Shown here: positions 1 through 8,495 of the stretch, piece after piece | How positions within the stretch are numbered: the stretch's first letter is position 1 | Layout: every line of letters starts with the position of its first letter | DNA from: Elymus sibiricus | Taxonomy: Eukaryota > Streptophyta > Magnoliopsida > Poales > Poaceae | DNA: 64,000 nucleotides | NCBI GenBank assembly: GCA_039707655.1 | Contig: CM077671.1 | Span: 365,082,720 to 365,146,719 of the forward strand | Direction: 5' to 3' | Notes under the pieces: generated by a model | Seen by the model: the letters and a program-made list of their open reading frames with translations, nothing else | What the model was told of the DNA's origin: nothing | Databases searched by the model: none | Translations under genes and position numbers: made by a program

Positions 1-1416
1 CACCTTTCATTTGGGCACGCTTCTCCTTTGCACCGTCGTGGACGTTGCGCCATTGGGGAGTGCACCACTCATCCACCAACGCCTCCCAACAGTCCATCCT
101 ATCCGCACACCATCTCGGGGGCACCTAAGTTAAGCAAGAGAAATTTGAGCGCTACGCATACGAATCAAATCAAGGAACTAAGTACAAGGCCTTAAGAATA
201 GGTAATTACCTTCATGTACTTCTCCTTACTCAGATAGTTGAGGCGGCACTTCTCTTTTTTCCTCCGAATACCAGTCGAGGCGTAGTAGTCTCGAATAGCC
301 TGCGTCCGAGCCTCGTGCCGAAAGTTTTGAAGTAGGCGCCTGCACTCGTTGCCGATAACCCGAGCCGCGGCCTCCTCCTGTCCCTCAGCACACCTGTAGA
401 AGGTCTGCAATCAAACAAGAAAACACGGATTAGTACAATCACTAGGGTTGCCAATCAAAGAAGAAAACACAACGTAGACGGCAAAGGAGAAATTACCCAA
501 AACGTCTGGATCACAATGTCGGCGACCGTGTGGCACTCGACATCGCCGATCCTATGCCCCGGCGGGGCCGGGGCAGCCAAGTAGTGCTCCCAGGTCATTC
601 CTAGCTCTCGAACCCGGCCCTCACCGGGCAACGTGACCCACCCCGGGAAGCTCTGGCGACAAATCACGCCAAGGACACTGTTGGGCTTGCGGCAACCAGG
701 CCCGTGTGTCCAAGACCTGCAGTATGACAAGGCCAACGCATTAGATATTCGAAGAAACGTGAAGACAAAAGGTTAAAAAAGAGTAAATGCACTTACTTCT
801 CCCCCTGCGGCGCAATCAACCACCTCTGGTCGGGGGTCGCCGGGGTGGGCGGGAGCTTTGTACCACCACGCTGGTAGACTTTGCGCCCCTCAACCCACTC
901 ACTCTCGCTATAGCTATCAGAACTATAGCCACCCTCAGCACGGCCACTCGACGAGCCCGCACCTGGGTTCTGCTGCGACTCAGCGTGATCCCCAGTCTCG
1001 TGGGACGAAGGCTCGGCGGCCCGACGCTCGTCGGCCCCAGGCTCGTCGGCCGTAGGCGTGTCTGTCGTAGCCTCGTCTGTCGTAGGCTCGTCGGCCTGAG
1101 GCTCGTGGACCGGAGTCCGAGACGGCTGCACCTCAGGCTGCTCCATCTCAGACGGAGCACTCCTGTGGTCGGGTGAATCAGCTGGGGGTGGCGGCGAGGA
1201 AGGCGTAGTAGCAGCCTTCCTACCTCTCCCGCCGCCACGTCCACCTCTACCAACCTTCTTCCCCCCCCGACCTCTCCCGGTCGAAGAAGAAGCGCCCGCC
1301 GGTGTCTGCATACTGAGATCCAGCGCTCTCCGAAGGTGGTGGGGTGGGATGGAAGTACCCCTCCCACCACGCGCCGAGGAAGGAGCCTCGGAGCGCTCTC
1401 GACCCGCGCCCACCAT
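1..1416 (-). CDS. CACTA second gene (Ptta/En/Spm plant transposase-like), partial
   Basis: Proposed exons are complement(join(<1..124,210..404,497..716,797..1416)), all in phase with GT..AG introns of 80-92 nt. The start is the ATG at 1416. Exon 1 encodes a low-complexity N-terminus rich in Arg, Gly, Pro, Glu and Thr, including a GRGRGG basic block and an acidic TDE/ADE repeat. Exons 2-4 encode the conserved part, with SWTHGPGCRKPNS, TWEHYLAA, FYRCAEGQEE and CWEALVDEWCTPQW. This pattern matches the Transposase_24-type protein that accompanies TNP2 in grass CACTA elements (the TNPA-like partner that binds subterminal repeats). The C-terminus lies outside the window. The start codon is 3 nt downstream of the TNP2 stop on the spliced message, so the two may share a transcript. 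Confidence 0.85.
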
Positions 1417-1419
1417 CTG

Positions 1420-4400
1420 TCAACACCTGCAATGACAAAAAGTAAACGAAGTTAGTACAACATTAAAAAAATGAATACCTGACATGAATATAATTTAAGT
1501 GTATCATCATCATGAACGGTTCAGGCTCGGATTCACTGCCGCTGTCTACTTCAATGTTCTGAGGTGAAGTAGAGCGGTTCTTGAAACGTTTTTTGGAAAG
1601 ACGTGTTTCTTGGAAGAATTCTCCTTCATATGTGTCTGGGTTAATGTGAGGTTCATAATCCTCTTCATTGGGTGGAGGTGGTCTAACATGTGGCGGCACT
1701 TCATAAACGACATCCCAACCTTTGAGATTTGGATCACTTTGGCAGGCCCACGGTAGATAGAAAACTTGGGTGGCCTGTTGAGCCGTAATATAGACATCGG
1801 GAACATCCAAATGGGTGCTTTGTTTGATTTCGACTAGCCCTAGATGTTCATGAGTCCTTCTAGTCTCCTTCGGCTGGAACCAATAACATTTGAAGACTAC
1901 GACTTTCGGTGGGTTTGCACCATAGAATAGAAGTTCATAAATTGCTTCAACTCTTCCATAATACTCGGTACCTCCTTCGCCGATAGCAGAGACACAACAA
2001 TTTGTAGACTTTCGGTCGGCCATAGATAGCTCTTTGCCATAGGTACGAAAGCGATACCCGTTGATGTCGTATTTGTCAAATGAACGGACCTTATAGTCAA
2101 AACCATTTGCGACTTGTCTCAATTCGGAGTCCATAGACTCTGCATTAGCCTACAAGTTTAATACGAAAGGATTGTTGCATTAGCCGCAAACTAGACGAAG
2201 AAATGAAATGGTCTAATGGAAATTACCGTTTGTTTGAACCAAGAGATGAAACCGGGATAGCCTCCTACATGCTTTGCCAGAAGCTCATACTCTTCGATGG
2301 AATCCTTTTGGATCACCGCTCCATCCGAGAATTTGGCGACGTATCGACTGTATCACATATCCGGGAATAAGAGCATTTCAAAGGAATTAGAAGTTGCGGA
2401 ACAATGTACCGAGAACTTACTCGATGTACGGCCGCACTTCTGTTAGGTTGTTGAAGATATACAACGAAATGGTCCGCCATTCTTCGACATCCAACGGTAT
2501 TGCTTTCGAAGCACCGGCTGGTGCGAGGTTCCCTTTGAATAGGCTGAGGTTGGATCGACCTTTTTCACGGTCGCCATCATTGTACCGAGGCTTCGGATTA
2601 TGCAAATGACGATTCTTGGCTTTGTAGTGTGCTGTCACGAAGTTTGCGGCCTCCTCAGTAATGAATGCCTCGGCCATCGATGCTTCAATTCTACGTTTAT
2701 TTTTACATTTTGCTCGAAGCGTCTTCTGCATCCTCTCAGTTGCGAAGCACCAACGATTTTGCACGGGCCCCCCCAATCTTGCCTCGGTCGGGAGATGCAA
2801 AATCAAATGCTGCATTGGATTAAAGAATCCCGGTGGAAAGATCTTTTCTAACTTGCAGATCAACTCCGGCGCCAACTCTTCCAGTTCGTCTAGCACGTCA
2901 GGCGATAGTTCTTTCGCACAAAGAGCACGGAAGAAATAGCTCAGCTCTGCCAGTACTAGCCATTCATCCTCAGGGATAAAGCCACGCAACATCACCGGCA
3001 TTACCCGCTCAAGCCATATGTGCCAATCATGACTCTTCATACCAAATATTTTCAATTTGTCAAGACTCGCTCCCCTCTTTAGATTCGTTGCATACCCATC
3101 GGGGAACATCAACTGCATTTTCACCCACAAGATCATTTCCCTCATAGCTGGCCTTCCAAGATTGAACCATGCCTTTGGCTTCCTCCAGTTCTTCTTTTCT
3201 TTCGGTTGTCGCATGTTTTGTAACGGTCTATCACATAGAGCCTCTTGATCGACTCTAGCCTTAGGGTTATCCTTTGACTTCCCCTCTATGCCGAACAATG
3301 TACCAAAAAGGGCCTCGGCGATATTCTTTTCAGTGTGCATCACGTCGATGTTGTGTGGGCAAATGAGGTCTTTAAAGTAAGGCAGATCCCACAAGCATAT
3401 CTTGTGAGTCCAGGCGTGTTCCGAATTATACCCTTTGAAATATCCTGGACGCTCTGGATTAGGCTCGAGAGCGTTTAACTGATCCAGGGCCTGTTGGCCT
3501 GTCAATGCAGGTGGTGCAGAGTTTTTGACAACTCTACCTTTCATGAAATTTTTCTTGTCTTTTCTGAACTTATGGCCAGGATCCAGGAACTGTCTATGCA
3601 AGTCGAAGCAAGAATACTTGCGACCCGCCTGCAGCCAACGGAACTGAAGAGCTGCCTTGCATGTGGGGCACGGGAACCTTCCATGCACACACCAGCCAAC
3701 GAATAGCGCATACGCCGGCAAGTCATGCGTCGAGTACATGTACCACACATGCATTTTGAAGTTTTGTTTTGTAGCGGCGTCATATGTCTTGATCCCATTA
3801 TCCCAAGCTTCTTGCAATTCATCCTTAAGCGGCTGCATGTACACATTCATATTCTTCCCCGGGTAGTTGGGCCCTGGAATTATCAACGTCAAGAAAATGT
3901 TCTTTCTTTTCATAATCTCTCCGGGGGGGAGATTGAGTGGAATGACAAATACAGGCCAGCAACTGTATTGGGTTGCCGTCATACCAAACACTTGGAACCC
4001 ATCCGTGCTGATGGCGACTCGAGGATGCCTTGGATCTGCCGCTTTGTCCTTATGTAAAGCATCGAAGTGCTTCCACGCAAAAGCGTCTGAAGTGTGTCCC
4101 AACATCGGATTCCCATCTGCATCTAGTTCGGTTCTTTTGCCCAATTTATGCCACGTCATCTGTCTGGCCGTCTCTTCGACCATGAAAAGACGTTGAAGTC
4201 TTGGTATGATTGGCATATACCGAAGAACATTAACTGGGATTTTGGTCTGACTCTTCTCACCCATACCGTTGTCTACCACAACATACCTGGAAGACTTGCA
4301 AATGGGACAATAGTTGAAGCCCGCATACTCAAGCCTAAATAAGGCACATCCATTCTCACAGGCATCTATCTTCTCATAGGGCATCTTAAGCGCACGTAGG

Positions 4401-4972
4401 ATTTTGTCCGACTGGTACAGGTTTGCTGGCAATACATGGCCTTTGGGTAGAAAGCGTCCAAATATCGTCATCATCGCGTCGTAGCATTCTCTGCCCAGGT
4501 TGAACTGAGCCTTGAGAGCCATTACTTGCGCGATGACATCCAGCTGACAAAGCTCAGTGTGCTCGTGGAGAGGACGTTTTGAAGACTCCAACATTTCATA
4601 GAAGGCCTTTGCAGATTCCTCCATCTCATCATCCGAATCCCGAGCATCATCAAAGTCTTGCACCATGTCTTCGATCCCGGTACCATGCTCGTCGGTGCGA
4701 CGACGAACCACCTCAGCTCTGGCACGTTGGGCAGACTCACCATGAAATCTCCACACCGTATAATCAGTCGTAAAACCCCACTTCTGCAAGTGTTTACCCA
4801 TTTCATCCCGTGTCCACTTTTTATGGTTGTCGCACCGGACACAAGGGCACCAGTTTGTTTCCTGTCCATTTGCAAATGCGGCTCTCACAAACCCCTTGGT
4901 TTTTCTTAGCCATTCATGGGTCATGTCTTTCTGACTAGTGTGACCGGTGTACATCCACGCACGATCACTCAT
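1420..4972 (-). CDS. CACTA transposase, TNP2 family, four exons, intact
   Basis: Proposed CDS is complement(join(1420..1426,1479..2149,2227..2347,2421..4972)): 1116 aa, no internal stop, every junction GT..AG and in frame. The start is the ATG at 4972. An N-terminal transposase-associated domain (residues 1-75, with CPCVRC at 42-47) is followed by a Cys cluster (C205, C209, C222, C225) and the TNP2 core. The core has STDGFQVFG (D324) and STHDLPAY (D417) as candidate catalytic acids, GRFPCPTC near 431-438, then DNIDVMH-type sequence. DUF4218-like and, in exon 3, DUF4216-like domains complete the architecture typical of plant CACTA transposases. The family binds element ends and catalyses excision and integration in the nucleus. 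The last intron (1427-1478) is inferred from a good donor and acceptor; without it the frame stops at 1463. The next gene starts 3 nt after this stop. Confidence 0.9.
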
Positions 4973-5106
4973 CTTGCCTAGCTACTGGACACACAAGAAA
5001 TATATACATAATTCAGCAAACCATATTCATCAGTTAATAGAGTTTGTCAGTTTTATTACGTCCATGCAACCTAGACGCTAGTAGGTAAAGATAGGTCCTA
5101 ATCCCA

Positions 5107-5322
5107 CCCGAGTATGTGTAGATTGGGTTCGTTTTCCCATGCTCTGCTCCGGATCCGACGCAAAATTTCGGCAGCACCTCCCCGCTGTTCTCCTGATACA
5201 CGTCTCGGCAATAAGCAGAGAGGATGTGTACCCGGAGAACAACAGGGAGGCACTGACGAAATTCTGCATCGGATCCGGAGCAGAGCATATGGGAAAACGA
5301 ACCCAATCTACACATACTCGGG
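5107..5322. repeat. Long inverted repeat (hairpin) upstream of the transposase ATG
   Basis: Left arm 5107-5193 and right arm 5234-5322 are inverted copies with a loop of about 40 nt. The outer 50 nt of each arm, around GGATCCGGAGCAGAGCAT and AACCCAATCTACACATACTC, are almost perfectly complementary; the inner part has several mismatches. The structure lies 135 nt before the start codon on the transcribed (minus) strand, so it would fold in the 5' leader or first intron. Confidence 0.85.
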
Positions 5323-5346
5323 CTGTCCATGGATAACGTTGGACAA

Positions 5347-5410
5347 TTCGAAAGAATCACGGTTATAAATATGCAAATGCATGCATATTTATAGATGTAA
5401 CCCTTTCGAA
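5347..5410. repeat. Second hairpin in the CACTA leader
   Basis: TATAAATATGCA (5364-5375) and its exact reverse complement (5382-5393) are separated by 6 nt. The outer arms TTCGAAAG (5347-5354) and CTTTCGAA (5403-5410) extend the fold. It lies 24 bp beyond the larger hairpin at 5107-5322. The AT-rich inner arm also resembles a TATA box on both strands, so a promoter role cannot be excluded. Confidence 0.75.
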
Positions 5411-5765
5411 CGAGAGACGCATAGTGGTCACGCATACTGATGATTGACACCTATAGCTAGCAAGTTTCATCGGCACGAAGACCGGAACAGAGCAAATGAA
5501 GGGGGGAGGAGGAGATGTCATTTGTGCTCACCCACGAACGCAGGGGCGGAGCTCGTCGAACGCACGGGGAGGTCGTCGAACACCAGACCCTCGCAGCCCC
5601 GAAAGAACTGCACATTTAAATCCACCCGATCAACACAAATATATATGATGTTTTTCTTAACAAAATCGGGAAATATACTTCCTAACTCATAATTCACAAA
5701 TATATGACCCCGTCGGCCTCTGGAAGGCCGAAGAGCACCTTTTTGGTCAACAGGAGGCCGAAGAT

Positions 5766-6220
5766 GTGTCGGGGGTCAGGGCTGTCGTGTCTGGGTGGCG
5801 TGGTGTTGGGGTGTCGTGGTGTCGGGGTGTCGTGTCGGGGTCGGGGTGTCGGGGGGTGTCGTGTCTGGGTGTCGTGGTGTCGGGTTGTCGGGGTCGGGGT
5901 GTCGTGTCGGTGTCGGGGTGTCGGGGGGTGTCGTGTCTGGGTGTCGTGGTGTCGGGGTGTTAGGGGTGTCGGGGTCGGGGTGTCGTGTCGGGGTCGGGGT
6001 GCCGTGTCGGTGTCGGGGTGTCGGGTCGGGGTCGGGGTGCCGTGTCGGGGTCGGGATCGAGGTCGGGGTGTCGGGGTCGGCGTGTCGGGTCGTTGTCGGG
6101 TTGGGGTCGGGGTCGAGGTGCCGTGTCGGGGTCGGGATCGAGGTCGGGGTGTCGGGGTCGGCGTGTCGGGTCGTTGTCGGGTTGGGGTCGGGGTCGAGGT
6201 GCCGTGTCGGGGTCGGGGTT
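5766..6220. repeat. G-rich GTCGGG minisatellite
   Basis: About 450 bp of variants of GGGTGTC, GGGGTCGG and GTGTCGG on the plus strand, including a duplicated block of roughly 75 bp (near 6040-6120 and 6120-6200). Runs of three to five G on the plus strand (C-rich in the minus-strand transcript) could form G-quadruplexes. The open frames through it on the plus strand are compositional and are not called as genes. Confidence 0.9.
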
Positions 6221-6612
6221 TTTCCTCTTTTTTTCTTTTCTTCTTCTTCCTCTTCTTCCTCTTCTTTCTTTTCTTCCTTTTCTTCCTTTTTTTTCCTTCT
6301 TCTTCTTCTTCTTCCTCCTTTCCTTTTTCCTCTTCTTCTTCTCCTCCTCTCCTCTTTTTTCTTCTTCTTCTTCCTCTTCTTCTTTTTTCTTCTCCTCCTC
6401 CTCCTCTTCTTCTTCTTCCTTTCCTTTTTTCCTCTTCTTCTTCTCCTCCTCTCCTCTTTTTTTCTTCTTCTTCTTCTTCTTTTTTCTTCTCCTCCTCCTC
6501 TTCTTCTGTTTCTTCTTATTATTATTATTTTTTGTTCTTTTTCTTTTTTCTTTTTCCTTTTTTTTCTTCTTCTTTTCTTCTTTTTTTTCTTCTAGGTTTT
6601 TTCTTTTCTTCT
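6221..6612. repeat. Polypyrimidine/polypurine tract (CTT/CCT-rich)
   Basis: Nearly 390 bp of almost uninterrupted pyrimidines on the plus strand (TTC, TCC and T-run units), so the CACTA sense strand is GAA/GGA-rich. It joins the G-rich minisatellite directly on its left. A mirror-like purine tract of this size has triplex-forming (H-DNA) potential. Confidence 0.92.
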
Positions 6613-6740
6613 TTTCTATCTAAGTTTTTTCTACCTAATAAAAACTAACTAATATGAACTAATAACTAACTAATATAAACTAACTAAATGAACTAATAAA
6701 AACAGAAAAAAAAACAGGAAAAAAACAAAAAAGGGGGGGA

Positions 6741-7080
6741 ATGGTGGAGCTCACCGGAGGGTGGTCGAGGCGGCGGCGCTGGGGAGGAGGGGGGCGGCGG
6801 CGTTCGGCGGGGAGGAGGGGGCGGCGGCGGTCGGCGGGGAGGAGGGGGTCGGCGGGGAGGAGGGGGTCGGCGGGGAGGGGGCGGCGGCGGCGCTGTGGAG
6901 GAGGGAAGGGGGCGGCGGCGGCACTGTGGAGGAGGGGAGGGGGCGGCGGCGGCGCTGTGGAGGAGGGGAGGGGGCGGCGGCGGGGAGGAGGGGGGCGGCG
7001 GGGGTCGGCGGGGAGGAGGGGGTCGGCGGGGAGGGGGCGGCGGCGGCGCGCAGAGAGAGAGAGAGAGAGAGAGATGTGAG
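6741..7080. repeat. GC-rich GGCGGC/GGAGGGG repeat and GA microsatellite in the CACTA 5' region
   Basis: Tandem variants of CGGCGGGGAGGAGGGGGTCGG across about 300 bp, followed by a (GA)n run at 7051-7073. It lies between the subterminal repeats and the leader, where the first exon or 5' UTR of the minus-strand transcript would sit. Long frames here are Pro/Arg/Gly-rich by composition only. Confidence 0.85.
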
Positions 7081-7127
7081 AGAGAGAGAGGGGGTTTGGG
7101 CGCGGGGGGCGAAAATTAAGCCCCCCT

Positions 7128-7630
7128 CTTTGCCGTCTGCTGGCAGACGGCAAAGAATTCTTTGCCGTCTGCCAGCAGACGGCAAAGAGGGGGGCCGTTA
7201 GCCCGTCCCCGCCGTTACACTGTGGGCCCCCCTCACCTCTTTGCCGTCTGCTGGCAGACGGCAAAGAGTTCTTTGCCGTCTGCCAGCAGACGGCAAAGAA
7301 GTTGTGGGCCCCCCTCACCTCTTTGCCGTCTGCTGGCAGACGGCAAAGAGTTCTTTGCCGTCTGCCAGCAGACGGCAAAGAAGTGGCCCGTGTGACCTAG
7401 CCAACGCAGGGCCCCGTGGGCCCCACTTTGGTCTTTGCCGTCTGCTGGCAGACGGCAAAGAACTCTTTGCCATCTGCCAGCAGACGGCAAAGAAGTGCAG
7501 ATGGCAAAGAGCCTCTTTGCCATCAGTAAGTTCTTTGCCGTCTGCTTTATAAAAGCGGACGGCAAAGAGCCTCTTTGCCATCTGCCAGCAGACGGCAAAG
7601 AGCTGGCAGATGGCAAAGTCCCTGATTCCA
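7128..7630. repeat. CACTA subterminal repeats, 26-bp palindromes
   Basis: At least eight copies of a palindrome with 12-bp arms (TTTGCCGTCTGC and GCAGACGGCAAA) around a central TG or CA. They come in closely spaced pairs (near 7128/7158, 7240/7270, 7321/7352, 7433/7463), with variants carrying CCATCTGC at 7499-7615. Subterminal arrays of this kind bind the TNPA-like protein in En/Spm elements. The variant near 7546-7554 contains TTTATAAAA, a possible TATA box for the minus-strand transcript. Confidence 0.9.
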
Positions 7631-7637
7631 GTAGTGT

Positions 7638-8495
7638 ATGCTTCGTTATTGTTATGCCAATTATGAATATAATTCCCATATTGATCAATTTATTGAGAAA
7701 GTCTCCGCTATCCAAGAAGAGACTAATATTTTGCAGGAATCTATGGAAGAAGAAATTGATGACACTGTGAGCTCATTGGATGAAAAAGATGAGGAGGAGA
7801 GCGAAGAACAAAAGGAGGAAGAGAGGATTAGCTACCTGTGCCCACCTTCTAATGAGAGTAACTCTTCAACTCATACATTGTTTAATTTCCCTTCGTTCTT
7901 ACCGAAGGATGAATGCTATGATAATTGCTATGATCCCTTGGATTCGTTTGAAATATCCCTTTTTGATGAACTTGATGCTTGCTATGCTTGTGGCCATGAT
8001 GCCAATATGAATGATGCTTATGGAGATGAACTTGCTATAGTTCCTTATGTTAAACGTGAAATTGTTGCTATTGCACCCACACATGATAGTCCTATTATCT
8101 TTTTGAATTCTCCCAACTACACTATATCGGAAAAGTTTGCACTTATTAAGGATTATATAGATGAGTTGCCTTTTACTATTACACATGATGATTTTAATAG
8201 ATATAATATGCATGTGCTTGCTGCTCCTACTTGCAATTATTATGAGAGAGGAACTACATCTCCACCTCTCTATGTTTTCAATATGATAAAATTGCAGGAA
8301 ACTGCTTATGCTATGTATTGGCCTTTACTTTGTGTGCATGAATTGTTCTTTTATGACATGCCGATGCATAGGAAGAGAGTTAGTCTTCGTTGTTGCATGA
8401 TATATGTTACTTTGTGCCCACTACTAAATTACAAATCATTGTTAATTAAAATTGGCTTTGATATACCTTGGGATCCGGGTGGATCCATTACTTGA
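7638..8495 (+). CDS. Gag-like acidic protein of the gypsy-type element, N-terminally truncated
   Basis: A 286-codon frame that enters from the CACTA insertion point, so its true start is lost; the ATG at 7638 is only the first in the remnant. It has an acidic Glu/Asp/Lys stretch (DEKDEEESEEQKEEER), then a region rich in Asp, Tyr and Cys (LPKDECYDNCYDPLDSFEIS), and a C-terminal block with YYERGT, PPLYVFN and PMHRKRV. The same protein occurs at 62475-63335 and a diverged homologue at 55106-55969. I know no Pfam domain for it. Compared with the 63335 copy there is a one-base difference near 8387, which gives this copy a different C-terminus. It is probably a gag derivative, but no function can be assigned. 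Confidence 0.6.
   Translation: MLRYCYANYEYNSHIDQFIEKVSAIQEETNILQESMEEEIDDTVSSLDEKDEEESEEQKEEERISYLCPPSNESNSSTHTLFNFPSFLPKDECYDNCYDPLDSFEISLFDELDACYACGHDANMNDAYGDELAIVPYVKREIVAIAPTHDSPIIFLNSPNYTISEKFALIKDYIDELPFTITHDDFNRYNMHVLAAPTCNYYERGTTSPPLYVFNMIKLQETAYAMYWPLLCVHELFFYDMPMHRKRVSLRCCMIYVTLCPLLNYKSLLIKIGFDIPWDPGGSIT

Larger units (their letters stand above)
1..7636 (-). mobile_element. CACTA (En/Spm-type) transposon, 5' part, apparently autonomous
   Basis: The element reads on the minus strand. Its 5' terminus is at 7636, where the reverse complement begins CACTACTGGAATCAGGGACT, the CACTA end signature. About 500 bp of palindromic subterminal repeats follow, then a GC-rich and low-complexity leader, a spliced TNP2-class transposase gene, and a second gene that leaves the window at position 1. 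The other terminus and the expected 3-bp target duplication (TAT would be the right-hand copy) are outside the window. The element ends inside the coding frame of a gypsy-type retroelement that continues from 7637, so the CACTA is the younger of the two. Intact frames in both genes suggest an autonomous or recently autonomous copy. Confidence 0.93.

Noticed and set aside
5704..6648. 314-codon plus-strand frame with overlapping long frames in other phases
   Set aside because: Encoded by the G-rich minisatellite and polypyrimidine tract; all three phases are open and the product is only Cys/Gly/Val then Phe/Leu/Ser repeats.
6680..7378. 232-codon minus-strand frame and several overlapping frames
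   Set aside because: Made of GC-rich repeats and subterminal palindromes; composition keeps every phase open.
7128..7630. CRISPR-like array of regularly spaced palindromes
   Set aside because: The setting is a plant CACTA terminus, spacers are not unique, and there are no cas genes.
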